Notes: a model not told the origin generated them from the sequence alone. Counted from the first letter of the stretch, positions 6,594-14,267 are shown. The stretch is DNA of 21,964 bases from Pseudomonadota bacterium (GCA_023434265.1 JAEYTA010000194.1:1-21964); one strand, 5' to 3'. Translations and numbers: made by a program.

Positions 6594-7754
6594 TTATCCC
6601 TTGAACGAGACCACGGCGGCGATGATGCGGTCCTGGGTCGCCTCGTCGAGGTCCGAGTGCATCGGCAGGCTGATCACCCGGTCCTTGAGCCGTTCGGTGA
6701 CCGGCAGTCCCTGCGGTCCGCGCGGGTACATGTCGTAGGCCGGCTGCAGGTGCAGCGGGATGGGGTAATAGACCGCCGTAGGCACGCCCTGCGCCTTCAG
6801 GTGGGCGGCCAGGCCGTCGCGATCCTCGTGCTCGATGGTGTACTGGGCCCAGTTCGAGACGTTGCCGGCCGGCACGTCCGGAACCGCCGCCACGTGCGGG
6901 CGCAGGCCGTCGTTGTAGCGGGCCGCGATGCGGTTGCGCCATTCGATCTCCTCGCCGAACACCTTCAGCTTCTCGATCAGCACCGCCGCCTGGATGGTGT
7001 CCAGCCGGCTGTTCAGGCCGATGCGCATGTTCAGGTATTTGGTCTCGTGCTCGAACACGCGGTCCTTCAGGTCGACCTCGACCGCCTTGCCGTGCACCCG
7101 GATCGAGTCGATCAGCTGGGCCAGTTCGTCGTCGTTGGTCAGCACCGCCCCGCCGTCGCCGTAGCAGCCCAGCGGCTTGGCCGGGAAGAAGCTGGTGGTG
7201 GTGATGTCGGCCCACTTCAGCGGATGTTCGCCGCCGACGGTGCAGCCGAAGCCCTGGGCCGAGTCCGAGATCAGCTTCAGGCCGTGCCTGTCGCAGATCG
7301 CCCTGATCGCCGGATAGTCGGCCGGCTGGCCGAACAGGTCGACGGCGATGACCACCCGCGGCTTCAGCCGGCCTTCCGCCAGCGTCGCTTCGATGGCGGC
7401 CTCGAGGTGGGCCGGGTCCATGTTGTAGGTCTTCGCGTCGACGTCGACGAACACCGGCTCGGCGTCGAACCACGGCACGATCTCGGCGGTGGCGGCGAAG
7501 GTGAAGGACGGCACGAAGACCGCGTCGCCGCGGCCGATCCCCCAGGCCATCAGCGGCAGAGCGAGGGCGTCGGTGCCGTTGGCGCAGCCCAGCGCGTGCT
7601 TGGCCTGCCCGAAGGCGGCGAGCTCCTTCTCGAACTGCCTGACCTGCGGGCCCATCACCCAGGCGCCGCCCACGACGGCCTCGGCGACGGCGGCCTCGAT
7701 CTTCCCGGCCAGACGCAGGCGCTGGGCCTGAAGGTCGATGAAAGGAATGGTCAT
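6594..7754 (-). CDS. DegT/DnrJ/EryC1/StrS-family sugar aminotransferase (386 aa)
   Basis: PLP-dependent aminotransferase acting on keto-sugar nucleotides. N-terminal MTIPFIDLQAQ, the GCANGTDALALPLMA block (56-70), VPSFTFAATAE (81-91), the pyridine-binding ISDSAQGFG (D164, Q167) and the Schiff-base lysine K193 in SFFPAKPLGCYGDGGA are all present. This last version of the motif is seen in WbpE-like enzymes that use UDP-sugars. The start is the ATG at 7754, where family homology begins; GGAG lies about ten bases upstream of it. The open frame continues further upstream but that part has no family resemblance. The following dehydrogenase gene starts 4 bases after the stop, so they form an operon. 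The sugar product is not determined by the sequence. Confidence 0.93.
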   Translation of the reverse strand: MTIPFIDLQAQRLRLAGKIEAAVAEAVVGGAWVMGPQVRQFEKELAAFGQAKHALGCANGTDALALPLMAWGIGRGDAVFVPSFTFAATAEIVPWFDAEPVFVDVDAKTYNMDPAHLEAAIEATLAEGRLKPRVVIAVDLFGQPADYPAIRAICDRHGLKLISDSAQGFGCTVGGEHPLKWADITTTSFFPAKPLGCYGDGGAVLTNDDELAQLIDSIRVHGKAVEVDLKDRVFEHETKYLNMRIGLNSRLDTIQAAVLIEKLKVFGEEIEWRNRIAARYNDGLRPHVAAVPDVPAGNVSNWAQYTIEHEDRDGLAAHLKAQGVPTAVYYPIPLHLQPAYDMYPRGPQGLPVTERLKDRVISLPMHSDLDEATQDRIIAAVVSFKG

Positions 7755-7918
7755 GGGAGGCTGTCTCCGGTCGCGCGGGCGCGGGGGTCGGCGCGAGTCG
7801 AACGCGCCGCGAGGTGGGGCGCTCCCTACCAAACCGCCCGCCTCTCCGGCAAACCCCCACGGGTCACATCGGGTGAGGGATTGCAACGGAGCCGTGCGGC
7901 GAAGTATGCCCGGCGCCC
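7755..7918. other. Divergent intergenic region between the aminotransferase and HAD genes
   Basis: 164 bp without a supported gene. It must carry the promoters for the leftward aminotransferase-dehydrogenase operon and for the rightward HAD gene. Apart from the possible rightward promoter listed separately, I see no clear binding site. Confidence 0.6.
7881..7910 (+). promoter_or_regulatory. Possible promoter of the HAD phosphatase gene
   Basis: TTGCAA (7881-7886) and TATGCC (7905-7910) are spaced by 18 bases. The predicted transcription start (~7917) lies practically at the ATG at 7919, and no Shine-Dalgarno sequence precedes that ATG, so a leaderless mRNA is plausible. The -10 match is weak. 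Confidence 0.35.
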
Positions 7919-8431
7919 ATGAGCACCGGCGTCCCGGCCGTGTTCCTCGACCGCGACGGCGTGTTGATCGAGGACACCGGCTACCCCCATCTCGAAGAGC
8001 ACCTGCGCATCGTCCCCGGCGCCGTCGCCGCCGTGGGGCGGCTGAACCGGCTGGGCTATCTCTGCGTGGTGGTGACCAACCAGTCCGGCGTGGCGCGCGG
8101 CCTGTTCACCGAGACGCAGATGAAGGCCTTCAACGATCTGCTGGTGCGCCGCTTCGCGGCCGGCGGGGCGCGGCTCGGCGCGGTCTACGCCTGCCCCTTC
8201 CACGCCGAAGCCCGCGACGAGCGCTGGCGCCATCCCGATCACCCGGACCGCAAGCCCAACCCCGGCATGATCCTGCGCGCCGTCGCCGACCACCACATCG
8301 ATCCGGCGAAGAGCTTCCTGATCGGCGACCAGGAAACCGACCTCGAGGCCGCGCGCCGCGCCGGCGTGCCGGGATTCCGCTTCGAGGGCGGCGATCTCGA
8401 CGCCTTCGTCCGCGACCTGCTGGGGCACTGA
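7919..8431 (+). CDS. HAD-family phosphatase, GmhB/HisB-N-like (170 aa)
   Basis: HAD phosphatase of the D-glycero-D-manno-heptose 1,7-bisphosphate 7-phosphatase/histidinol-phosphatase group. Motif I is FLDRDGVLIEDTGY (nucleophile D11, acid/base D13), motif II VVTNQSGVARG (T53), motif III lysine in RKPNPGM (K112), motif IV LIGDQETDLEAA (D137, D141). The zinc loop of E. coli GmhB has Cys-x-His early and Cys-x-Cys just before RKP. Here only C92 and H95 remain recognisable, and the later pair is replaced by H108 and D110 in PDHPDRKP, so zinc binding is probably changed or lost. The neighbouring sugar aminotransferase and dehydrogenase fit a role in heptose or other surface-sugar synthesis (inference). 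Substrate may differ from GmhB. Confidence 0.85.
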   Translation: MSTGVPAVFLDRDGVLIEDTGYPHLEEHLRIVPGAVAAVGRLNRLGYLCVVVTNQSGVARGLFTETQMKAFNDLLVRRFAAGGARLGAVYACPFHAEARDERWRHPDHPDRKPNPGMILRAVADHHIDPAKSFLIGDQETDLEAARRAGVPGFRFEGGDLDAFVRDLLGH

Positions 8432-8507
8432 GTCGCGTCAGGTCCCGTCGGGTGGATTTCGCCGCCCGATGAATTAACCTGCGCCGCCGACCGTTCCGGA
8501 GCCCCGC

Positions 8508-9380
8508 ATGACCGCCTTCGTCGACCGCCGCTGGACCAGCGCCGACGGCCTTCGCCTCTACGCCCGCGACTACGCGGCCGCCGCCGGCCCGGCGAAGCTG
8601 CCGGTCATCGCCATCCACGGCCTGACCCGCAACTCGGCCGACTTCGAGGCCATCGCCCCGCTGATCGCCCAGTCCGGCCGCCGCGTGCTGGCCATCGACG
8701 TGCGCGGCCGCGGCCGCTCCGACCGGGCTCCCGACCCGATGACCTACCAGCCGGCGACCTATGCCAGGGACGTGCTGGACCTGATGCAACAGGCCGGCAT
8801 CGAGCGCGCCGTCTTCCTCGGCACCTCCATGGGCGGGCTGATCACCATGGCGCTGGCGGCGATCCGCTCGAAGGTCATCGCCGCCGCCATCATCAACGAC
8901 GTCGGCCCCGAGGTGGCGAAGGAGGGCCTCGCCCGCATCGCCGCCTACACCGGCCAGCCGGTCGAGACGCCGACCTGGGCCGAGGCCGCCGCCTACGCCC
9001 GCCGCATCAACGAGGTCGCCTTCCCGCACTACACCGACGCCGACTGGGCCGCCTTCGCCCGCCGGGTGTTCACCGAGGGGCCCGACGGCGCGCCGATCCT
9101 CGACTACGACCCCGATATCATGGTCCCGATCAGGGCGGCCGGGACCAAGGCGCTGGTCCCCAGCCTGTGGCCCATGTTCGGCCGCCTCGCCCGCGGCCGC
9201 CCCGTCCTGCTGGTGCGCGGGGAGACCTCCGACCTGCTCAGCCCGGCCATCGCCGCGAAGATGCAGAAGCGCGCCCCGAAGATGGACGTCGTCGAGGTCC
9301 CCGGCGTCGGCCACGCCCCCATGCTCGACGAGCCCGCAGCCAAGGCCGCGATCTTCCCGTTCCTCGGGGAGGTGGACTGA
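8508..9380 (+). CDS. Alpha/beta hydrolase (290 aa)
   Basis: Alpha/beta-hydrolase-fold enzyme, apparently cytoplasmic (no signal peptide). The oxyanion segment is AIHGLTRNSADF (HG at 37-38), followed by AIDVRGRGRSDRA (62-74). The nucleophile elbow is LGTSMGGLI with S107, the acid is most likely D242 in VRGETSDLLS, and the catalytic His is H269 in PGVGHAPMLDEP. The triad is complete and the length is normal. Substrate cannot be told; the family covers esterases, lactonases and C-C hydrolases. A GGAG sequence precedes the ATG at 8508 at a suitable distance. 76 bp separate it from the HAD gene, so it may be read from that transcript or from its own promoter. Confidence 0.9.
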   Translation: MTAFVDRRWTSADGLRLYARDYAAAAGPAKLPVIAIHGLTRNSADFEAIAPLIAQSGRRVLAIDVRGRGRSDRAPDPMTYQPATYARDVLDLMQQAGIERAVFLGTSMGGLITMALAAIRSKVIAAAIINDVGPEVAKEGLARIAAYTGQPVETPTWAEAAAYARRINEVAFPHYTDADWAAFARRVFTEGPDGAPILDYDPDIMVPIRAAGTKALVPSLWPMFGRLARGRPVLLVRGETSDLLSPAIAAKMQKRAPKMDVVEVPGVGHAPMLDEPAAKAAIFPFLGEVD

Positions 9381-9397
9381 TCGCCGGGCTGGACGAT

Positions 9398-9685
9398 TTG
9401 TTGTTCGCGGCCAGCGCCGTGGGCTGGACCGTCACTGTCGTCCTGATCGTTTACCTCGACCTGCGGGTCCACGCGCTCAGACAAACCGCGGACCTGCCGG
9501 CGACGACGCCGACCCTGCTCGGCCTGGGCCACGGCTTTTCCGGTCCCTGGAAGGGTATCGACCTCCCGGTCCTGTACTCTCGCGACTATCGCACGCTCGA
9601 CGCCCATACCCGGCGGTTCGTACCCGTCGTCCGGGTCACGCTGCCCCTGAGCCCTCTCCTCCTAATGGCGGCGATCCTCGCCTGA
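9398..9685 (+). CDS. Small two-helix membrane protein of unknown function (start uncertain)
   Basis: I do not recognise this family. The frame encodes a hydrophobic N-terminal helix (LLFAASAVGWTVTVVLIVYLDL), a polar middle part of about 50 residues (includes HGFSGPWKGIDLPVLYSRDYRTLDAHTRRF) and a hydrophobic C-terminal end (VTLPLSPLLLMAAILA), so it probably has two membrane segments. No ATG or GTG start is available at the right place. TTG at 9398 or 9401 is the first conventional choice (95 or 94 aa). A strong GGAGG at 9368-9372 is better placed for a CTG at 9377 or an ATC at 9380 next to the alpha/beta-hydrolase stop (9378-9380), which would give about 101-102 aa. Its end abuts the stop of nadE in CCTGATCAGG (9681-9690). 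Likely co-transcribed with the hydrolase. Confidence 0.6.
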   Translation: MLFAASAVGWTVTVVLIVYLDLRVHALRQTADLPATTPTLLGLGHGFSGPWKGIDLPVLYSRDYRTLDAHTRRFVPVVRVTLPLSPLLLMAAILA

Positions 9686-11743
9686 TCAGGCGCCCGGAAC
9701 GTTCGCCTCCAGCTCGTCCAGCCACACCCGCGCCGTGCTGTCCGACGGCGCCCGCCAGTCGCCACGCGGGCTGAGCGAGCCGCCGGTGACGACCTTCGGC
9801 CCGTTCGGCAGGGCCGAGCGCTTGAACTGGGCGGTCTGGAAGAAGCGCACGAGGAATTTCCGCAGCCACGCCTTGATGGTCGCCAGGTCGTATTCGACCT
9901 TCTCGGCCTCCGGCGTCCCCGCCGGCCACGACCCGCGCGCGGCGTCCTTCCATACCTGGTGCGCCAGATACGCCACCTTCGACGGCTTCAGCCCGTAGCG
10001 GGTCAGGTGGAACAGGAAGAAGTCGTTCAGCGGATAGGGCCCCACCGTCCCCTCCGTCGACTGCAGCTTGCCGTCCTTCGACGGCACCAGCTCCGGCGAG
10101 ATCTCCTGGCCGAGAATGTCGCGCAGCACCGGCGAGACCTCGGCCCCCACCACCTCGCGGTCCGCCACCCAGCGGATCAGGTGGCGCATCAGCGTCTTCG
10201 CCACCCCGCCGTTGACGTTGTAGTGGCTCATGTGGTCGCCGACGCCGTAGGTAGCCCAGCCCAAGGCCAGTTCCGACAGGTCCCCGGTGCCCAGCACGAA
10301 GGCGGCGTTCCGGTTGGCCAGCCGGAACAGATAGTCGGTCCTCAGCCCCGCCTGCACGTTCTCGAAGGTGATGTCGTGCACCGGCTCGCCCTTCGCGAAC
10401 GGATGGTCGATGCCCTCCAGCATCGTCATCGCCGTCGGCCGGATGTCGATCTCCTCGCCGGTCACGCCCAGCGCCTTCATCAGCGCCCAGGCGTTCGACT
10501 TTGTCCCTTCCGAGGTGGCGAAGCCGGGCAGGGTGTAGCCGAGGATGCCCGAGCGCGGCAGGCCCAGCCGGTCGAAGGCCCGGCACGCCACCAGCAGGGC
10601 ATGGGTCGAATCCAGCCCGCCCGAGACGCCGATGACGATGCGCTCGCCATTGGTCGCCTTCATCCGGCGCATCAGCCCCTGCACCTGGATGTTGAAGGCC
10701 TCGTAGCAGTCCTGGTCCAGCCGCGCCGCGTCGTCGGGCACGAAGGGGAAGCGATCCAGCGGCCGGATCAGCTCGCCCTCCCGCCCTTCGTCGCGCGCCT
10801 CGAACAGCACCCGCTCGAAGACGTACCCGTCCAGTTCGTCGCGGGCGCAGTCGGCGAAGGTGCCGTTGCGCAGCCGGTCCAGCCCGATCCGCTCCACGTC
10901 CACGTCGGCCACGGTCAGATGGCTCTCCAGGGCGAAGCGCTCGCCGCTGGCCAGGCAGGCGCCCAGTTCGTGGATCGTCGCCTGCCCGTCCCACGCCAGG
11001 TCGGTGGTCGACTCGCCCCAGCCCGAGGCGGCGAAGACATAGGCCGCCATGGCCCGCGCCGACTGGCTGGCGCACAGCAGGGCGCGTTCGTCGGCCTTGC
11101 CGATGACGATGTTCGAGGCCGACAGGTTGAGCAGGATGCGGGCCCCCGACAGCGCCTGCCGCGTCGACGGCGGCAGCGGGGCCCAGTAGTCCTCGCAGAT
11201 CTCCACCGCGAAGACGAAGCCCGGCCGGTTGGCGGCCTCGAACAGCAGGTCCACCCCGAACGGCACCGGCTCGCCGGCCACCGTCAGGTCGCCGTCCTGA
11301 CTGGACACGTCGCCGCCGGCCGAGAACCAGCGCTTCTCGTAGTACTCCCGATAGTTCGGCAGATAGGTCTTGGGCGTGACCCCCAGAATGCGGCCGTTCC
11401 CCAGCACCACGCCGCAGTTGTACAGCCGGTCGTCGCGGCGCAGCGGGGCCCCGACCACGGCGATCAGCCCGGCTTCGGCCGTCGCCTCCGCCAGCCGCGC
11501 GATCTGCCGTTCGACCTCGTCGAGCAGCGCCCCCTGCATGACCAGGTCGTCGATGGCGTAGGCGGACAGGCTCAACTCGGGGAACAGCAGCAGCTCCACC
11601 CCCTCGCCCGCCGCCCGTTCGATCAGGACGAGGTGTTCCTCGGCGTTGGCCACGGGGTCGGCCGTGTGCACCACCGGGGTGGCCGCGGCCACGCGCACGA
11701 AGCCGTGCGAGGCGGGGGAGTGGAACGGGGGAGAGTCGGCCAA
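9686..11743 (-). CDS. nadE: Glutamine-dependent NAD+ synthetase (685 aa)
   Basis: Final step of NAD synthesis: deamido-NAD plus ATP and glutamine-derived ammonia give NAD. It has two domains. The N-terminal nitrilase-type glutaminase shows the Glu-Lys-Cys triad: E56 in LLFPELSLSAY, K125 in TPKTYLPNYREYYEKRWF, C183 in AVEICEDYW. The C-terminal ATP pyrophosphatase-type synthetase has the P-loop IGVSGGLDSTHALL (SGGLDS at 374-379) and the later GTGDLSELALGWATYGVGDHMSHYN block. Length ~680 aa is that of the long bacterial form. The start is TTG at 11743; no in-frame ATG exists before residue 69, and AGGA/GAAGG lies 8-12 bases upstream. It is divergent from ftsY across 101 bp. Confidence 0.96.
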   Translation of the reverse strand: MADSPPFHSPASHGFVRVAAATPVVHTADPVANAEEHLVLIERAAGEGVELLLFPELSLSAYAIDDLVMQGALLDEVERQIARLAEATAEAGLIAVVGAPLRRDDRLYNCGVVLGNGRILGVTPKTYLPNYREYYEKRWFSAGGDVSSQDGDLTVAGEPVPFGVDLLFEAANRPGFVFAVEICEDYWAPLPPSTRQALSGARILLNLSASNIVIGKADERALLCASQSARAMAAYVFAASGWGESTTDLAWDGQATIHELGACLASGERFALESHLTVADVDVERIGLDRLRNGTFADCARDELDGYVFERVLFEARDEGREGELIRPLDRFPFVPDDAARLDQDCYEAFNIQVQGLMRRMKATNGERIVIGVSGGLDSTHALLVACRAFDRLGLPRSGILGYTLPGFATSEGTKSNAWALMKALGVTGEEIDIRPTAMTMLEGIDHPFAKGEPVHDITFENVQAGLRTDYLFRLANRNAAFVLGTGDLSELALGWATYGVGDHMSHYNVNGGVAKTLMRHLIRWVADREVVGAEVSPVLRDILGQEISPELVPSKDGKLQSTEGTVGPYPLNDFFLFHLTRYGLKPSKVAYLAHQVWKDAARGSWPAGTPEAEKVEYDLATIKAWLRKFLVRFFQTAQFKRSALPNGPKVVTGGSLSPRGDWRAPSDSTARVWLDELEANVPGA

Positions 11744-11844
11744 GGCGCGCGGTCCTTCCTGCGGTCAAGCTCGTATAGGGCCAAAGGCGCGGGCTCGCCA
11801 CGATTGGCCGTGACCTGCAAACCCTTGGCCGCTAAAGCGGGTTC

Positions 11845-12786
11845 ATGAACGAAACGCCGAAAAAGGGCTGGTTCTCCCGCCTGACCGAGGGCCTCAGCCG
11901 CTCCTCGAAGCAGATGACCGACCAGGTCGTCTCCGCCTTCGTCAGGGAGCCGCTCAGCGAACGCGCCCTCGAACAGCTCGAGGAGCACCTGCTGGAGAGC
12001 GACCTCGGCCCCGCCGCCGCCGACCGGATCGTCGAGCGCTTCCGCGAGCTGCGCTTCACCGCCGGCGCCGACGAGCGCGAGGTCAAGGAGGCCCTGGCCG
12101 AGGCCGTGACCGCCGAACTGATCGGCCATGAAGCCCGCTACGAGCCGCTCGCCGGGCCGAAGCCCTTCGTCACCCTGTTCGTCGGGGTCAACGGCTCGGG
12201 CAAGACCACCACCCTCGGCAAGATCGCCGCCGACCTGACCGCCCAGGGGGCCAAGGTGATGATCGTCGCCTGCGACACCTTCCGCGCCGCCGCCCGCGAG
12301 CAGCTGAAGGTCTGGGCCGAGCGCGCCGGGGCGACGTTCGAGAGCCGCCGCGACGGCGCCGATCCCGCCGGCCTCGCCTTCGACGCCTACACCCGGGCGA
12401 AGGCCGAGGGTTTCGACGTCGTCCTCATCGACACCGCCGGCCGGCTGCAGAACAAGTCGCAGCTGATGGACGAACTGCTCAAGATCGTCCGCGTGCTGAA
12501 GAAGATCGACGCCGACGCCCCGCACGAGACCCTGCTGGTGCTCGACGCCACCGTCGGCCGCAACGCCCTGGAGCAGGAGAAGATCTTCGGCCGCACCGCC
12601 TACGTCTCCGGCATCGTCATGACCAAGCTGGACGGCACCGCCCGCGGCGGCGTGCTGGTGCCGGTGGCCCAGGCCTCGGACGCCCCGATCAAGCTGATCG
12701 GCGTCGGCGAGGGGATCGACGACCTGCAACCGTTCGACGCGCGGGCCTTTTCCCGCTCGCTGGTCGGGCTCGAGGACCGCGTATGA
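11845..12786 (+). CDS. ftsY: Signal recognition particle receptor FtsY (313 aa)
   Basis: SRP-type GTPase that docks ribosome-SRP complexes at the inner membrane for co-translational insertion. An N-terminal helical part (1-100, beginning MNETPKKGWFSRLTEGLSRS) is followed by the NG domain: G1 GVNGSGKTT (114-122), the family-specific DTFRAAAREQLKVW (144-157), G3 DTAGRLQNKSQLMDEL (from 196), G4 TKLDGTARGG, and the closing GVGEGIDDLQPFDARAF. The long acidic A domain of E. coli FtsY is missing, as in other alphaproteobacteria. The stop overlaps ispZ as ATGA (12783-12786). In many alphaproteobacteria mtaB and dapF sit directly upstream of ftsY; here they are instead at the far right of the window. 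Confidence 0.97.
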   Translation: MNETPKKGWFSRLTEGLSRSSKQMTDQVVSAFVREPLSERALEQLEEHLLESDLGPAAADRIVERFRELRFTAGADEREVKEALAEAVTAELIGHEARYEPLAGPKPFVTLFVGVNGSGKTTTLGKIAADLTAQGAKVMIVACDTFRAAAREQLKVWAERAGATFESRRDGADPAGLAFDAYTRAKAEGFDVVLIDTAGRLQNKSQLMDELLKIVRVLKKIDADAPHETLLVLDATVGRNALEQEKIFGRTAYVSGIVMTKLDGTARGGVLVPVAQASDAPIKLIGVGEGIDDLQPFDARAFSRSLVGLEDRV

Positions 12787-13457
12787 GCGAGAGCAAATCC
12801 CACTCCGGCGTCCGCCAGGCCGTGGACTTCGGCGGCCTGCTGGCCTTCGCCGCCGTCTTCGTCTTCTTCCGCGTCGCCCGCGGCCTGCCCGGCGACGAGG
12901 CCCTGGTCCACGCCACCTGGGCGCTGGTCGCCGGTTCGGCGATCGGCGTCGCCATCGGCCTGATCGTCGAGAAGCGGCTGGCTCTCATGCCCCTGCTGGT
13001 CGGCGGCTTCGCCCTCGTCTTCGGCCTGCTCACCCTGCTGACCCAGGACGACCTCTGGGTGAAGCTGAAGGTCACGGCGCTCAACGCCTCCCTCGCCGTC
13101 GCCCTGCTCGGCGGGACGTGGATGGGCAAGAAGCCGCTCAAGGCCCTGCTCGGCACGGTGATCCCGATCAACGACCGCGCCTGGCGCATCCTGACCGTGC
13201 GCTACGGCATCTATTTCGCCGTCGTCGCGGTGGTGAACGAACTGGTCCGCAGCGAGGCGCTGGTGGCCTGGGCCGCCGGCCTGATCGGCCGCCCCGAAAC
13301 CGACCCGGCCGACGTCTGGGTCAGCTTCCGCGGGGTGCTGTGGATCGCCTCCTCGGCCTTCGGCCTGTCGCAGATCCCGCTGATCATGAGAAACCTGGTC
13401 TCGTCGGAGGAGCCCGCCGACCCGACCGCGCCCAGCCAGCCGGACACCGCCCCCTGA
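12783..13457 (+). CDS. ispZ: Inner membrane septation protein IspZ/YciB (224 aa)
   Basis: Polytopic inner-membrane protein of the YciB/IspZ (intracellular septation protein A) family, connected with cell-envelope integrity and division in other bacteria. About six hydrophobic segments can be seen, roughly at 15-32, 42-62, 67-87, 98-114, 139-158 and 183-203. Family-typical blocks are DDLWVKLKVTALNASLAVALLGG, GTVIPINDRAWRILTVRYGIYF, and a W-containing VNELVRSE stretch. The start ATG overlaps the ftsY stop by 4 bases, and the same gene pair is common in this class, supporting the call. The C-terminal tail (PADPTAPSQPDTAP) is hydrophilic. The molecular function is not firmly known. Confidence 0.93.
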   Translation: MSESKSHSGVRQAVDFGGLLAFAAVFVFFRVARGLPGDEALVHATWALVAGSAIGVAIGLIVEKRLALMPLLVGGFALVFGLLTLLTQDDLWVKLKVTALNASLAVALLGGTWMGKKPLKALLGTVIPINDRAWRILTVRYGIYFAVVAVVNELVRSEALVAWAAGLIGRPETDPADVWVSFRGVLWIASSAFGLSQIPLIMRNLVSSEEPADPTAPSQPDTAP

Positions 13458-13522
13458 GGGTCCGTCGTCAAACCGTAAAGCGCGGCTGCTAGCTCTGGGC
13501 GGCGACCGAGGGGATACGGTTC

Positions 13523-14107
13523 ATGGTCAAGTCCGGCGACAAGGCGAAGCGGCCGCACGGCCTCGACGGCTCGCCCAGCCATCTGATGCACCGCGCCCTG
13601 CAGCTGGCGCTCGACATCTACACCGAGGAGGCCGGCCCCGACGGCCTGACCCAGCGCCAGTTCGCCGTGCTCGAGGCGGCGGCTCGCAAGGCCGGTCTGA
13701 CCCAGACCGACCTGGTCCGCGCCACCGGTATCGACCGCTCCACCCTCGCCGACCTCGTCGCCCGCATGACGACCAAGGGCCTGCTGGAGCGCGAACGTTC
13801 CGCCATCGACGCCCGCGCCAAGGCGGTGCGCCTGTCGGCGGCGGGGGAGGCGGCGCTGGCGGCGGCGCGGCCGCGCGTCGAGGCCGCCGACAAGCGCATC
13901 ATGGCCCTGTTGCCCAAGGGCAGGCGCGGCGCCTTCCTTGATCTCCTCTCCGCCCTGGCCGGCGAAGCCGACGCCGCCCCGCTCAAGGCGAAGGCCGAGG
14001 CCAAGGCCGCGAAGAAGGCCGAGCGGGAGGCGAAGAAGGCGGCCAAGGCCGGCAAGAAGGCCGGCAAGGCCGACAGGCCGAAGAAGAAGGCGCTGAAGGC
14101 GGCCTGA
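13523..14107 (+). CDS. MarR-family regulator with Lys/Ala-rich histone-H1-like tail (194 aa)
   Basis: Winged-helix DNA-binding protein. Residues ~20-145 form a MarR-type domain: helix 1 SHLMHRALQLALDIYTEEA, GLTQRQFAVLEAAA (41-54), recognition region LTQTDLVRATGIDRSTLADLVARM (59-82), wing KGLLERERSAIDARAKAVRLSAAGEAAL (85-112), then a dimerisation helix. Residues 151-194 are a low-complexity tail rich in Lys and Ala (15 lysines in the last 40 residues), like the tails of histone-H1-like bacterial proteins such as AlgP. This tail is unusual for MarR proteins and could add sequence-independent DNA binding (inference). It begins 65 bp after ispZ and may be independently transcribed. Target genes and ligand are unknown. 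It converges on the peptidase genes across a palindromic element. Confidence 0.88.
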   Translation: MVKSGDKAKRPHGLDGSPSHLMHRALQLALDIYTEEAGPDGLTQRQFAVLEAAARKAGLTQTDLVRATGIDRSTLADLVARMTTKGLLERERSAIDARAKAVRLSAAGEAALAAARPRVEAADKRIMALLPKGRRGAFLDLLSALAGEADAAPLKAKAEAKAAKKAEREAKKAAKAGKKAGKADRPKKKALKAA

Positions 14108-14108
14108 T

Positions 14109-14259
14109 TTCCTTCTCCCCTTGGGGGAGAAGGTGGCTCGCGGAGCGAGACGGATGAGGGGGCTGTTCGCCACAGACTCGCTGACAGCCCGCTTGTTCTC
14201 GACCTCCCCCTCATCCGGACGGCTCCGCCGCCCACCTTCTCCCCCGAGGGGAGAAGGAA
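14109..14259. repeat. Four-hairpin extragenic palindromic element, family B
   Basis: Same plan as the family A elements but with different stems. The outer hairpins are CCTTCTCCCC-TTG-GGGGAGAAGG (left arm) and CCTTCTCCCC-CGA-GGGGAGAAGG (right arm). The inner hairpins are CTCGC-GGA-GCGAG and CGGC-TCC-GCCG. The blocks CGGATGAGGGGG (left) and its complement CCCCCTCATCCG (right) border the centre. It occupies the gap between the convergent marR-type gene and the first prolyl oligopeptidase gene and could serve as a two-way terminator there, although no T-run follows. Confidence 0.9.
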
Positions 14260-14267
14260 GCGTCGGG

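Noticed and set aside
9959..11848. Very long + strand open frame opposite nadE
   Set aside because: Composition is Arg/Gly/His/Gln-rich low complexity typical of an antisense frame; nadE motifs are complete on the other strand.
14109..14259. Palindromic element considered as a simple rho-independent terminator
   Set aside because: No T-run follows the hairpins, and the same architecture occurs in a divergent promoter gap, so termination cannot be its general role.
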